64,000 nt of DNA from Pseudeuparius sepicola (taxonomy: Eukaryota; Arthropoda; Insecta; Coleoptera; Anthribidae), in assembly GCA_963920635.1 (NCBI GenBank), contig OY987304.1:33728365-33792364 (forward strand), written 5' to 3'. The position numbers and the translations under genes are program-made. The number at the start of each line of letters is the position of its first letter. The stretch's first letter is position 1. The notes beneath the pieces were generated by a model. That model had not been told where the DNA came from. It saw only the letters and a list, made by a program, of their open reading frames with translations, and made no database searches. This document shows, piece by piece, positions 53,278-64,000 of the stretch.

Positions 53278-53940
53278 ATGGGTGACAGTAGTGGCTACGA
53301 ATCTGACGCAGCCGGCGATGTCGACGACGTTCCACAGCAAACGACTCAAAGAGAGAGACTTCTTCTGTTGAAAACATGTTTTCATTTGGCACCTGGTTAC
53401 GTATATACCGTACATTGTGGGTTGAGTCCACTACGATTTTTTACACCTGCTGTAAATATCGTCTGCGGACAAGGTACCCGAGAAGAATGCGTTATGACCA
53501 TGGACCACGTGGAGTGGAAAGAACTTATCTTGCACCTGTATAAGTTTTTCGAACACGGTGATGGTCTGCCTGTGAAATTTGGTTGCGACATGGAATTGGA
53601 CACGATTAATTCGGACGGACTAGAAATCGTGTCGCTCGGCAGAAACGGCGTATACTTTTACTTCAGCGAGGCATGTTGTATCGAACTGCTACGCATAGAT
53701 AAGGATGTTTCTTTTAAAATCGCTTTATTGCACAGTTTTAAGTTAGTTGATTTCTATTTTAATTTTTTAGATACGGTAAATGAGATGTTGATAAAAAGTA
53801 ATTTTAGAATAAGTATTAGAGATACTATTAAGTTACTTTGTAATCCAATGTGTAACATAGAAAAGTATTGTATTTATAAACTCTTTTATCTTGATAGGGA
53901 GTTTTTGTTAGCTGACTTGTATAGGAGAAGGTTTTCTTAA
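53278..53940 (+). CDS. conserved Polinton protein, homologue of 23552-24262
   Basis: Intact 220-aa frame, ATG at 53278 (MGDSSGYESD). The shared blocks with the full-length element's protein are YTVHCGLSP, TMDHVEWKELI, DFYFNFLDTVNEMLI and LADLYRRRFS. The two proteins are clearly diverged but colinear, and no stop has appeared here although the neighbouring integrase is truncated. The short acidic Ser-rich start is shared. AATAAA begins at the stop codon (53940-53945), as in the other copy. Function unknown. Confidence 0.75.
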   Translation: MGDSSGYESDAAGDVDDVPQQTTQRERLLLLKTCFHLAPGYVYTVHCGLSPLRFFTPAVNIVCGQGTREECVMTMDHVEWKELILHLYKFFEHGDGLPVKFGCDMELDTINSDGLEIVSLGRNGVYFYFSEACCIELLRIDKDVSFKIALLHSFKLVDFYFNFLDTVNEMLIKSNFRISIRDTIKLLCNPMCNIEKYCIYKLFYLDREFLLADLYRRRFS

Positions 53941-53996
53941 ATAAAACGACATTTTAAAAATATTTTTTTATTCACACACCCACACATTCTCACATT

Positions 53997-54125
53997 TCAA
54001 TCTACATCTATGATATCCTTATGACCCCAAGGCAGGGTGACTATATTGTCGACGATATATCTCTTATTATCGAAAGGGTTGAGGCCGACTATCTGTGATA
54101 AACACATGCTGTATGTAACGACAAA
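53997..54125 (-). pseudogene. C-terminus of a second Polinton DNA polymerase
   Basis: The - strand reads NPFDNKRYIVDNIVTLPWGHKD before a stop, corresponding to the end of the polymerase at 19135 (FDDKRKILEDKISTVPLGYDD). Only about 40 residues remain. TTTATT at 53967-53972 could be its poly(A) signal, facing the one of the 220-aa gene. Upstream sequence is replaced by LINE sequence. Confidence 0.6.
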
Positions 54126-54246
54126 ATTGAAAGGGGAAAAACGGACGATACCAGTCACGAAACTAGGTACGTTTTATGTCCCTCTTTAAATTTACTAGGT
54201 TTATGCACTTTTAGATGTCCAAGAATTGAGTTATACAATTTATATA

Positions 54247-55797
54247 CAGGGTGACCGTATTTCGAGTCTATGCATGGGGATCTTGGTTATCTTAAGAGAT
54301 ACGATGTCGGTTAGATTGGGGCAAAGTTGCGGAATTTGATGCCGAGTAACATGGTAAAAAGAAATTTTGGCTGGCCCTTTTCGTTTTGAAAATAATGCGA
54401 AAAAACTGAAAATTGTCGATTTGGTTTTTATTTTTTTAAACGAAAACGAATGGGGCTGGACATTTCTAAGTTAAACATTATTAAGGCACTTTTTTACAAT
54501 GAATCTTAATATGACCTCGCATTTTTTTTCTCGCCTCACTCTACAAAGATATGATGATCAACTTTTATTTTTCTTATGAGCGCCATATTGGATTTTTGCA
54601 TTTTTGAAAAGAGGATTTTTTCTGGTTAAAATGATATATCACACATTGTGCTTTACTTTGTTTTTCTTGTCGTAATATCAAATTAATCGTTTTTGCATAG
54701 AGTGCCTTGGAAACGTAAGCCCCATAATGGTTGACGTTTTTGCATAGTGCCTTGGAAACATAAGCCTAGTTACCCATACCCATTGTTGCGAAGTGTGCTT
54801 TGGAATATTGTTTAACAGTTCAGTAAAAATTCAGTTAATGTTAAATTTATTGAGTAAATAAATCATAAACGTACCACGAGTGTATGATCTGAAACCTTGT
54901 TATTTATTCGTCATTTGCCATATAACTCATTAACACTAAAAGAGTCAAACTGGAAACAAAAGAGCAACAAAAACCTAGACGAGTAGACAATCCTGTTTTA
55001 CAATAAATGTTCAATTTGTCCTCCTTGTTCCGGCCTCAAGGCACAATGCACGTTTCCGCAAATTGTTTATGGCTCGTCCAATATCCCTTCGACGTCATTT
55101 ATATTTGAGGAATAATAAATTTGAATCATGTCACGCTTTTCTCCATGTGAAAATGACATTTTTTCACTAAAATAAAGTATCCGTGACACTTAAAATTGTA
55201 CTAAACTATCAAACGTTATAAGTATGGGGCTTATGTTTTCAAGGCATCCTATGCATAAATGTCCAACATTATGGGGCTTATGTTTCCAAGGCACTCTATG
55301 CAAAAACATCAAACATTATGGGGGCTTACATTTCCAAGGCACTCTACCCAAAAACGATTAATTTAATATTACGGCAAGAAAAACAAAAGTAAAGCATAAC
55401 GTGTGACATATCATTTTAACCAGAAAAAAATCCTCTTCAAAAATGCAAAAATCCAATATGGCGCCCATAAGAAAAATAAAAGTTGATCGTCATATCTTTG
55501 TCCAGGGAGGCGAGAAAAAAAATGAGAGGTCATATTTAGATTCCTTGTAAAAAAGTGCCTTAATAATGTTTAACTTAGAAATGTCCAGCGCCATTCGTAT
55601 TCGTTTAAAAAAATAAAAACGAAGACGACAATTTTCAGTTTTTTCGCATTATTTTCAAAACGACAAGGGCCAGCCAAAATTTATTTTTATCATGTTACTT
55701 GGCATCAAATTCCGCAACTTTGCCCCAATTTAACCGACCTCGTATCTCTTAAGATAACCAAGATCCCCATGCATAGACTCGAAATACGGTTACCCTG
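54247..55797. mobile_element. 1.55-kb inverted-repeat element with mariner-type ends
   Basis: CAGGGTGACCGTATTTCGAG (54247) is mirrored at the right end (CTCGAAATACGGTTACCCTG to 55797), and the arms match for about 480 bp. In the centre, short units with GTGCCTTGGAAACATAAGCC recur in both orientations. No transposase. It sits in the 3' part of a LINE, splitting its last coding residues. Confidence 0.8.
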
Positions 55798-55924
55798 TGT
55801 ATTATACGTGAAACATCTTTCAAATAGAGCTGCTCGATGAGCAGGAGGAGAAACGAGGCCTCTAAATCTCAAGTTTAATGTATGGGCCTCTGTGCGATAT
55901 TGAATTTTGTTAACCAAGTATGGA

Positions 55925-56650
55925 GAAGGTTTGTTTTGTATTATCGTATGGTATAAAACTGCAGAGTGCTGTCTATGACGACTACTTGTTGCCAGCCAGC
56001 CTCACGCAACCTAAAAGATACTGGCTCAAACCTGCGGACACCGTGCAAGAACCTCGGACACGATTTTTGCATCCTTTGGATTTGCTGTTCATCTCTCCGA
56101 TCCAAGCAGGGTCCATACACAGCATCAGCAAAGTTGAAATGACTAATGACCAGGGCATCAGTTAAAATTATTTTCTGGTCAGTCAAGAGGGTATAAAAAT
56201 TTTAAGTTGAAATAATGCCTGGTTCATGCAGCTTCTTTATCTTTTAATTTTACTTTATCTTTAAGAAATAACCAATGGCATTTGTCCCTTGATTTGAACT
56301 GATCAATGACATTTAATATTTCTTAAAGATAAAGAAAAATTAAAAGATAAAGAAGCTGTATGAACCAGGCCTAAGCCTTTTGAAGACATTTACTTACATC
56401 GCAAGTCATTGTCAAAAACCAGTCCCAGGTTTCAAACATGCTTTACAGATTTTAAAGTAGAATCCTTAATTTTTAATACAAAGTGATGTTCAAGATATTT
56501 TCTTTGTGGACCAAACAGCATGAGAGCAGATTTAGATTCAGTAATTTGCAAATGATGTTCTTCTGAGAAGCAAAAGAGTAAAACAGCTGAATGTCATCTG
56601 CATAAAAGTGACATGAGCACTCTTGTGAACAAGTACTGAGTTGACTGGTG
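55925..56650 (-). pseudogene. LINE reverse transcriptase, 3' part
   Basis: Directly left of the mariner the - strand reads FYADDIQL, the catalytic box of reverse transcriptase. After a degraded stretch follow LTDALVISHFNFADAVYGPCL and RMQKSCPRFLHGVRR, the conserved post-catalytic region of Jockey-like enzymes. It continues beyond a stop as YRTEAHTLNLRFRG at 55870. Confidence 0.75.
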
Positions 56651-56654
56651 TATA

Positions 56655-58369
56655 CAGGGTTTTCAAACTTAAGTCGGCACTATTGCTAACTTCATTATTG
56701 TTGGAGCTACAAAGTCGGTTAAATATGCAAACTAGTAGTATTTTTTCCGCTGATTACGACGGTGGAAACGAAATAAAAATTGAACGTCGCGTTTGCGAGT
56801 TATGTCAAAAAGTTTCATTTTTTCAAATGGGACACCCTGTATACAATATACGCAACCGATAGAAAATTAAATTCTGAATAAAAATTGCCATTTGACTTTT
56901 TACCCTAAAATTAAAAATGACAAAGCAATTGATGATTTTTCAAATTCGTCAAGGGGGCTTTGATTTCATAAACAACATTCATTTTGTTATAAATGCCATC
57001 AAGCTTAAAATGTCATGTTGAAGTTTTGATAGTGAATAGTTCAGTTTGTGGTTTTTGAGGAAAAAAATAATGCCTTTACTTTTTGCTTTTGTATCGTAAG
57101 TTTAGATCGAATGAAGATGTGTTTAAGAAAACTAGAACCAAGAAACAATTCATAATAAGTGAAGCAACTGAAATTGATGTCGTAGCTTACTTTGAAGCTT
57201 ATCCTAATAATTCAATTAACGATGCATTGCAAGCAAGTGGACTATGTTTGGGAACTATCCACAGTATTCTAAAAAAGCACAAGTTTGTGCCATACAAGTA
57301 CAGACCTACGCAGTCGCTGGTAGCAGGAGATCAAGAAAGACGCATCCATTTTTGTCAATGGTTCATTAATAAAATCAGATTTAATGATAATTTTTGGCGC
57401 TTGGTTCTTTGGAGTGACGAATCAAATTTCTCCAATAGGGGCATGTTTAACAGAAAAAACAGCCACTATTGGAGTCGAGAAAATCCGATGCTCTTCCGTC
57501 CTTCTAACCCGCAGATACGCTTTAGTGTTAATGTTTGGTGTGGTTTGATCGGCTCAAGAATTGTAGGCCCTGTATTTTATCAAGGTACATTAACTGGAGA
57601 GCGGTACGCCGAAATGTTAACCTTCACACTTCGAGACTTTTTGGATGAACTAAATTTAATGAATAGACAACAGATCTACTTCCAACAAGATGGAGCTCCT
57701 GCCCATAATGTTCGACAGATTGATATCCTATTACAAGACTTTTTTGATGGCAGATATTTATCAACTAACGGCCCTATCCGTATGCCTCCCCGGTCGCCAG
57801 ACATATAACGGATTTTTTCTTTTGGGGGTACTTGAAGGGTGTGGTGTATACAAGGCGGTATGACAATCTTGAGGACCTCCAGCAAAGCATCATTCATGCA
57901 ACCAATAATATTGATGCTTGGAGCAAGAGGGCGATGTTTTTGTGCACCTAATTTAAATTTTGTTGTTGAAGTTACAAATAACTTAAAATAAACGATCCGT
58001 TTCACAACATGGATATTCGTTTTAATTTCTACTTTATGGTAAGGCAAAATTACGATAATTAACACAGCCCCCTTGACGAATTTGAAAAATCATCAATTGC
58101 TTTGTCATTTTTGATTTTAGGGTAAAAAGTCACATGGCAATTTTTATTCAGAATTTAATTTTCTATCGGTTGCGTATATTGTATACTGGGTGTCCCATTT
58201 AAAAAATGGAACTTTTTGACATAACTCACAAACGCGACGTTCAATTTTTATTTCGTTTTCACCGTCGTAATCAGCGGAAAAAATACTACTAGTTTGCAAA
58301 TTTAACTCACTCTGTAGCTCCAACAATAACGAAGTTAGCAATAGTGCCGACTTAAGTTTGAAAACCCTG
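56655..58369 (+). mobile_element. mariner-like transposon with about 340-bp terminal inverted repeats
   Basis: CAGGGTTTTCAAACTTAAGT starts at 56655 and its inverse ends at 58369, flanked by TA. The arms match for about 340 bp with few differences (to about 57000 and from about 58045). The total is 1,715 bp. One decayed transposase lies between. It is inserted in the reverse transcriptase of the LINE, between the GPLLF and YADD motifs. Confidence 0.92.
57070..57950 (+). pseudogene. mariner-like transposase, two frameshifts
   Basis: ATG at 57070 opens a frame that closes after nine codons. The long frame begins at about 57083 and holds an HTH-like N-terminus (NSINDALQASGLCLGTIHSIL), the first Asp (LVLWSDESNFSNRG), NVWCGLIGSRIVGPVFY, the second Asp (YFQQDGAPAHNVR) and MPPRSPDI, then a stop. 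The expected next block (FFFWGYLKGVVY) continues in another frame to about 57950. The gene is thus nearly complete with two small indels, and not active as read. Its inverted repeats remain good, so it could be mobilised by a relative. Confidence 0.85.
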
Positions 58370-58383
58370 TATAGTTACTAAAT

Positions 58384-59992
58384 AAAAGAGGGCCTAAAAT
58401 ATAACTTTGGGGCACCCGACATGAACCAATTCCCATGCAAGACTAGCCTTTATCAGTTTCCACATACTGACGGCGATTGTGTAAATAATCCCTAATTAGG
58501 GCAATGGCATCCTCAGAAAACCCCATGTAGTGTAAAATTGAAAAAAGTATAGTATAATTTATGCTGTGAAATGCCTTTGAGTAATCAAGCAGTACCGGAG
58601 CTGTTGCCCTGCCGAGGCCGGAAGCCAGAACTATTTCATCAGTTACATTTAATAAAGCAGTTGTACGACTAAACCCTGGTCTAAAACCGGATTGTATATC
58701 AGGTAGGAGGTTATAAAGAGTTAAATATTCACGTATTTGATTATTTTGTCGAGAACTTTAGAGAAAACTGGCTTATTGGATGCAACTCTGTGAATATGGA
58801 TATGTTTTGACCTTTTGGGATTGGCCTTACTCTTGATATCTTCTACATGTCAGGAAACTTTGACTCAATTAAGCAAGAGTTCTCAATGTTGGTAAGTTTA
58901 AAGCGTCACTTCCTGAAGCCAAAGATTGGATATTCAGTAGAGCCTCCTTAACAATGTCCTCAGTAACTGTGTGAAACTCAAAGAGATATTGCTACAAACA
59001 TTTATAATTATTATTATAAGACCTCAGCACATTACCATCAGCTGGTTGATCATTTGAAGCAAAGCGTAAGAAATTTCTATTAATCTCATTTGGATCATTT
59101 AAGTTTATGCAATGTTCTAAATAACATTTTTTTTTTCATTTCGAATGGCAATATTTGTATAGTTTCGTATTTGTAGTTATTCCAGTCACCTACTTGTTTT
59201 GTTCTCTTAAATTTTATCTATGCTCTGTCCTTCAATTTAAACATAATTTTTAAGTTATCTGTTAGCCAAATTGTTTTTTTTGCGCCCCCGGTAATCTCAT
59301 ATATAGACGCTAAAACATGAAAAATAGTAGTAAGTGCCGCAGTTAGATATTCCAACTTTGCATCAAGAGTGGATATATAGATAATGTTTTCAAAGGGTGT
59401 TGCTTCCAAGAACTCATTTAATATACCTATGTCTATATGTTTAAGATTACGAATTTTTATTTTTGGGTTAGCATTGACCGTTTTCTTCTTAATAATGCAG
59501 TAAATAAGCGCATGAACTGAGACCTGCGAACCCAGAAATAGCATTCACTTGCAAATCAGGAATAAAAAGATGGTCGATCAGTGTACTACTTATGTCAGTT
59601 ATCTTTGTGGGATCGAAAATTACTTGTTTTAAGTTCACACATTTCATGCAGTCCAAATAATTAGCATAATAAGGTGCATTCTCTATTAAATCAATATTTA
59701 GATCACCTCCGCATATTATATTATGGCAATCGTAATCGACCATTCTACTTTCAAATAACTCCATAAAAGAGATAAAATTACATGAGTCGGGCGGCCTATA
59801 CAATGAGCCAACAACGTAAGTATTACCTGATATTGTAGCGTGTAAAAGTTCATACCTGACATGTTTTCTTATATACAGACCTATTCCTCCTCCTCTCGAA
59901 CCGGTGCATTCTTTATGCCAAAAATCACACCCATCTATTTGCAATAAATCGACCATTGAATCCCCTCTCAATCTCGACTCAGAGATCGGCAA
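58384..59992 (-). pseudogene. LINE endonuclease and reverse transcriptase, 5' part
   Basis: The endonuclease shows ISESRL, GGGIGLYIR, VVGSLYRPP, CGGDLNID and SSTLIDHLF. The final catalytic SDH motif reads SVH in a shifted frame. Further downstream come PVFSKVLDKII, IQSGFRPGFSRTTALL, LLDYSKAF, and a GPLLF-like end at the mariner insertion. Frame changes occur near 59530, 59215 and 58750. This is a typical Jockey/CR1-group order. Confidence 0.75.
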
Positions 59993-60046
59993 AATGGCCT
60001 GTTAGTGTTCTTACATTAAAAAAGCAACTGATATGTTTCTCATTTT

Positions 60047-60199
60047 AGTACAAACATCTCTGTCTTCATTTTAGTCATAAGATCTTACAAGCAGTGTTTT
60101 ATTTTATAGGTTATGAAAACCTTGGGAAAAATAATAATTCCAGTGCATATGCTTTTAAGATCTTATGATTAAAATAAAGACAGAGATGTTTGTACTAAA
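60047..60199. repeat. short foldback, arms about 50 bp
   Basis: GTACAAACATCTCTGTCTTC (60049) is inverted at 60170-60195, with CATAAGATCTTA inner parts. MITE-like. Confidence 0.7.
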
Positions 60200-60999
60200 T
60201 TTTTGCCAGGTAAAATGTTATTAGATTTTCTGCTATACAACTTAAAAAAATACGAAATCTAGCACCACTTTCGCTGTCGGCAACCCCTTCTTAAGTTGAA
60301 GATCCAAATTATAGGTTAGATTTCTAAGATATCGATAATTCATAAATGGCAACTAGGAAGGTTGTGTGAACTTAGCTACAGCGGGCTTTCAACACATCAC
60401 TGTGGATCGGATTGTATCCAGCGCTATCTTTTGAGAGAAAAAGGAGCAATACCTTAAAATGTTTGACTATTTTTTATTTAAAAACTAAGAGGAACCGACA
60501 AAAATGAAACATGCATGCAGTTTATATACTATACTGGCAGCTCTAAAGGTGTCGTCTGGCGTTCAATTGTGTAAGAATATATCCATAATGAGAAATCGAA
60601 TAAGTAGAAAAGGGATAGGTATAAATGCGACGTTGTCACTACTTGAAAGCAATAAAATATTACAACCAGGGTAGGGAGAGGCAAGAGCGAATAGTAAATG
60701 GCATGTGATTATAATAAAATATTATAATCAGGCAATTAACTAGTGGGAGATGGTGGGTTGAAGTATGGGCAAATTGGATAGTAGTGGCGGCGTCACGCCT
60801 CCACCGAGGGATTCCCCACGTAATCGATTAGTAGGGAGTAGGGAGAACAAATGTACCTGATTTCTTGATTTTTAAACTCTTAAATTCATTGGCAAATATG
60901 CCAATAGATAAGCTGCTACGTGTTTGAAATAATATTTTTATTTTAAAAATGACGATTTATTCTGTTCAAGTGCAAATTATAATATGGTAATATAAAATT

Positions 61000-61680
61000 T
61001 TGCATAAGTGGGAAAGTATACGATGTTTAACTGGATGCAAGAAATTTGGTGATGATCAACAAAGTGATCGTGGAAGAGTCTTTTCTGGTAAGGAAATTAA
61101 TATTTGTGCAATGGCCGAAATTACTGAACCCTGTTCTACTCGGAAAATAGCCGAAGAAGTTTATTGTAAGGATCGTACTCTTCGAAGCATCTGAAAGAAA
61201 ATTGGCTACAAGTCGTATAAAACTCAAGTTATGCAGAAAATTTTTTCACGAGGACTGTAATAGACACATCGAATTTTATGAAGCCCTAGGGAGAAAGCTC
61301 ATGGAGATGAACATTTTATCCAAAATATTTTATTTTCTGATGAAAGTTTGTTTTCCTTGCACAGGCATCACAATCCTTCGGTAGTATGTTACAGGCCTTG
61401 GGAAAATAAACACCTTTCGCTGGCTCTGAATACCTATTACCCTCAAAAATTAAATGTTTGAGCAGGGATATTAAATGATAACATTATTGGCCCTTTTTTA
61501 TTAATGGTGCACTAAGCTGAAAAGTACTTGGAGATGCTTCAAAACCAGATTATTCCTGAAGTACGAGCATTGCCAATCAACTTCGGTGTAGTGTCGTTTC
61601 AGCAGGATGGCTGTCCTGCCCTCAATGCCTGACTAGTGAAAGTTTTGGGAAACCACATTTTCAAATTAAATGTGTTATTG
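61000..61680 (+). pseudogene. mariner-like transposase relic
   Basis: In shifting frames one reads DRGRVFSGKEINICAMAE and STRKIAEEV (HTH domain), DESLFS-like text near 61340, PQKLNVW near 61445, GPFLLMVH-like text near 61490, and FQQDGCPA near 61600. The order is that of a mariner-like transposase, with more than six frame breaks or stops. It is followed by repeat family B. Confidence 0.6.
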
Positions 61681-61689
61681 CACGTCCCG

Positions 61690-62410
61690 CAAGTCCCTCG
61701 CCTGCCGTGCTTGATGCCGGGAGCTGGCGCCCTCCGCACAATAGAGGGTGTCCTATTAATAATAGAATATTTCGAAACGGGAGGCTAACCAATAATGTTG
61801 TCCCTTTTCAATGTTGTACATAGGTGCTACAGGGGCTTCAAAAATACAAAATTAAAAATTTTAAGGTTGCATATTTTTCGAATGGTTGGAGCAAACTGTT
61901 ATCAGAAAAGCTTATAGATACTTTATTATTTTGCCTCCTGTAATTATCCTAGTTACAAGCTTTTATTTTACTTGCTCTGTTTCTGTTAGTGTGACCTGGG
62001 AATTAAATTCTAAAAAGCACAAAATAAAATACAAAAAAAACTTATTAAAAACAAAAGCTTTTAACCCATGTACTAAAAACTAAAACGAATATAAGTTTAG
62101 GTTTTCGTTAAGGTAATTCAAAATTCAATGCCAAATTCTGAAAATCTTTTTGAAACCAAAAAGCTTGTAGCGCGTGTTGTACAGGGTGACCCAAACAAGA
62201 TTTCCCTCTAACTTTTCTATTTTTCAACTTAGAAAAAAATATTTTATAAAAAAAAATTAGCAAATTTTCTGCTCATCTCAAGGTTTTCTTAAAAAAAGAG
62301 CATCGCGTTTCCAGAATATACTTAGACCAAACCTGATGTTTTTAATGGAACATCCTACATATTATTGAATTTTCTGAATCTACGATTCATCACGATTCCA
62401 ACGATATTAT
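61690..62410 (+). repeat. dispersed repeat family B, copy 2 (uninterrupted)
   Basis: Contiguous version of the blocks at 11565-11905, 14690-14800 and 15335-15670. TGTACAGGGTGACCCAAACA at 62179 is the same mariner-type terminus as at 15446. No gene. Confidence 0.65.
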
Positions 62411-63179
62411 AAATGTCATATGTTTATTTCAGCCATTTTTACAATACAGAAATGAAAAAATGTAATAATAGTGCCTATAAAACGTTAACGGTCATTTGTA
62501 AACATCCACACAAAAAAGTTAAGGTTGATATATCCGGTCCAGGGCAAAATATGAAACTATGAACGGGGTTGGTTCAAAATGATTATGAACGTTTTCGGGG
62601 CACCGTTTTCATTATTTTTTCTTATACTCAATTTATCCGAAAACGTTTCATTTCCGAGATACATCCCAACCATCAGGCCTAGTCAAATTTACGAATGTTT
62701 CAGTGAGAATTACCTATGAAGGTAAAAAATTACCGTTTTTCCTTAAGAATTTGTTTAAAGTGTGAAAACCTAAGAAGAATTATTTGTTATCTAAACCTAT
62801 TAATTTCTAACTTAACTATAAGCTTTGTAAATGCTCAACTTTTAAGTTCTAATTTAATTTATTATTACCTAAAATCAGGCTTTGAAGTCAAGGAAAATTA
62901 TATCATAAATTTCTTGAAACGACCATGGAGTAAAATTATCCCAATACAGAGTTTTAAGTTCCTAGAGAAATCATTTGCAGTGTGTATACCTACATGAAAA
63001 TAAAACGAGACACTGAAAACATAACCTGAAAATTAAAAATTGTGGTGTAGCTTGTTTTGACAGGTAAGTAGGTATAAGCTGTTAGTTGCTATCTTCGGAT
63101 TTAGCATTATTTTCTATAAAGTATTGTAGGAACACGCCTAAGCCTAAACAACATAAAAAAATTAGCCTTGGAAAATGAC

Positions 63180-63965
63180 TACGGGCGACTACCTTAAACT
63201 AAGATTTGTGTTCAGGAACCTTGAAAATAGGGGGGTAGACAAAATTTTAAAAATTTAGGGGGTGGGTTCCAACATGCTAAATAATTTACTTATTATTATT
63301 TTAAAGTCCAAAAATAACAAAAATTTAATTGGAAATCCTCGCATTTTAAGTATTTATTGTTGCTGTGGTTCATCTCATTCAACCGAGCCATATAAATTAT
63401 TCTGTGACCATAATAAAAAAATTGTAGAGAATACACTCTAAAATTAAAAAAAAAAACGTAATCAAAAACCTAATCATTGTCGCTCACATCATAGAAGAAC
63501 CTAGTATGACACGTTTTTTTATACTCACATTTAAAAAACAGACAATATAGTAGTGGTACTTATTATAAAAAAAGAAAAAATGTCCAACATGTAGGTAAGT
63601 TTTGTATTTTTTTTTCCATTAAATACACCCTCCGCCAAAATGACGTCGTTTACAATTAGGTAATATGTTTGTATTAATTTCTAAATTTGATTAACGCTCT
63701 AAAAATTCTTTCGGTCTCTCAATTTCAAAGATTTTCTGCGCGATCCGACAATGTTGCCTTGGGTAAAAGCCACCGCTTCGACCGCCGCTAGCTGCTTAGA
63801 CCCATAGATGACGGAAGATTTCTGTTCACAACTGGCCGTCAGCACATGCGGTGTTTTATTCAGCGAGAGATAGAGGGCTACGCGTATTCTACGGGATTCT
63901 CAGAGAAGTTGGAAAGCCCATTTTCCTCATAAGACCTGTAAGTCTTATTAAATATTTCAGTCAAC
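63180..63965 (+). repeat. dispersed repeat family C, copy 2
   Basis: Colinear with 36420-37240. Both end in a GAGAGATAGAGGGCTACGCG / TCTCAGAGAA block followed by AATATTTCAGTCAA. Indels of several bases separate them. Confidence 0.65.
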
Positions 63966-64000
63966 TCTCATTAATTATTTTCATTATAATGAGTTGAGAA

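Larger units (their letters stand above)
53190..54130 (+). mobile_element. remnant of a second Polinton, different lineage
   Basis: Three adjacent pieces are seen: an integrase chromodomain tail (+), an intact homologue of the 248-aa protein (+), and a polymerase C-terminus (-). In the complete element at 17008-34093 the same three families are all on one strand. Here the polymerase is convergent, so this is another lineage or a rearranged copy. No termini were found; a LINE 3' end abuts its right side near 54150. Confidence 0.75.
54150..59995 (-). mobile_element. Jockey-type LINE, 5' truncated, split by two insertions
   Basis: On the - strand, in order: AP-endonuclease domain (59992-59489), linker (59544-59218), reverse transcriptase (58920-58384), then after an inserted mariner (56655-58369) the YADD active site (about 56600), the thumb and C-terminal region (56186-55800), then after an inserted repeat element (54247-55797) the last residues (54246-54160). 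ORF1 is absent. Stops and shifts are frequent, so the element is dead. The removed insertions total about 3.3 kb. Confidence 0.75.
42726..64000 (+). other. DDX46 intron, more than 21.3 kb, truncated by the window
   Basis: No further helicase exon is found on the + strand. Recognisable contents are listed separately. Nothing recognisable is seen in 42726-43440, 43904-44530, 48816-49780, 52406-52810, 60200-61000 and 62410-63180 beyond AT-rich DNA. Confidence 0.75.

Overview
The window is insect (arthropod) nuclear DNA: AT-rich, intron-split, and packed with mobile elements. Its only host gene is an ortholog of the spliceosomal DEAD-box helicase DDX46/Prp5 on the + strand. Five internal exons are visible (16-305, 8270-8572, 8646-8924, 41961-42353, 42436-42725). 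Their phases join correctly and they encode the acidic N-terminal region through helicase motif III. The introns are about 8.0 kb, 73 bp, 33.0 kb, 82 bp, and more than 21.3 kb (running off the window). Almost everything else is transposable elements sitting in those introns.

The centrepiece is a full-length Polinton/Maverick (virus-like, self-synthesising DNA transposon) at 17008-34093, in the 33-kb intron. It has a perfect 6-bp target-site duplication (CAGCTC at 17002-17007 and 34094-34099). Its terminal inverted repeats begin AGTAG, and the unique 0.42-kb part of the two copies is nearly identical. All of its genes lie on the - strand. Read 5' to 3' they are: phospholipase A2-like protein, small basic membrane-active-like protein, adenovirus-type cysteine protease, penton-like minor capsid protein, hexon-like major capsid protein, three small unknowns (166, 67 and 134 aa, the last with a membrane segment), a BIR+RING inhibitor-of-apoptosis protein, packaging ATPase, a frameshifted conserved gene, fibre-like coiled coil, chromodomain integrase (broken), a conserved 248-aa unknown, a frameshifted small protein, protein-primed DNA polymerase B with a 50-bp intron, and a 199-aa protein with a SOCS-box-like N-terminus. 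The set covers capsid building, packaging, replication and integration. It also holds two candidate host-interaction genes that both point to the ubiquitin system. The element sits inside an older mariner-like transposon (about 15446-34284).

A second, more decayed Polinton of a different lineage is represented by 53190-54130: integrase tail, the 220-aa homologue of the 248-aa unknown, and a polymerase tail in convergent orientation. A Jockey-type LINE abuts it, and that LINE is interrupted by a 1.55-kb inverted-repeat element and a mariner-like transposon. Other elements include hAT miniature elements (405-581 with an 8-bp duplication; 1281-2315), a recent gag-only LTR retrotransposon (37285-40732), a 2.7-kb palindromic mariner (45814-48528), many foldback elements, a 327-bp tandem array (10170-10905), and two inverted copies of a repeat with a 5S-rRNA-like stretch. 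Stretches not listed are AT-rich intron in which I recognise nothing.
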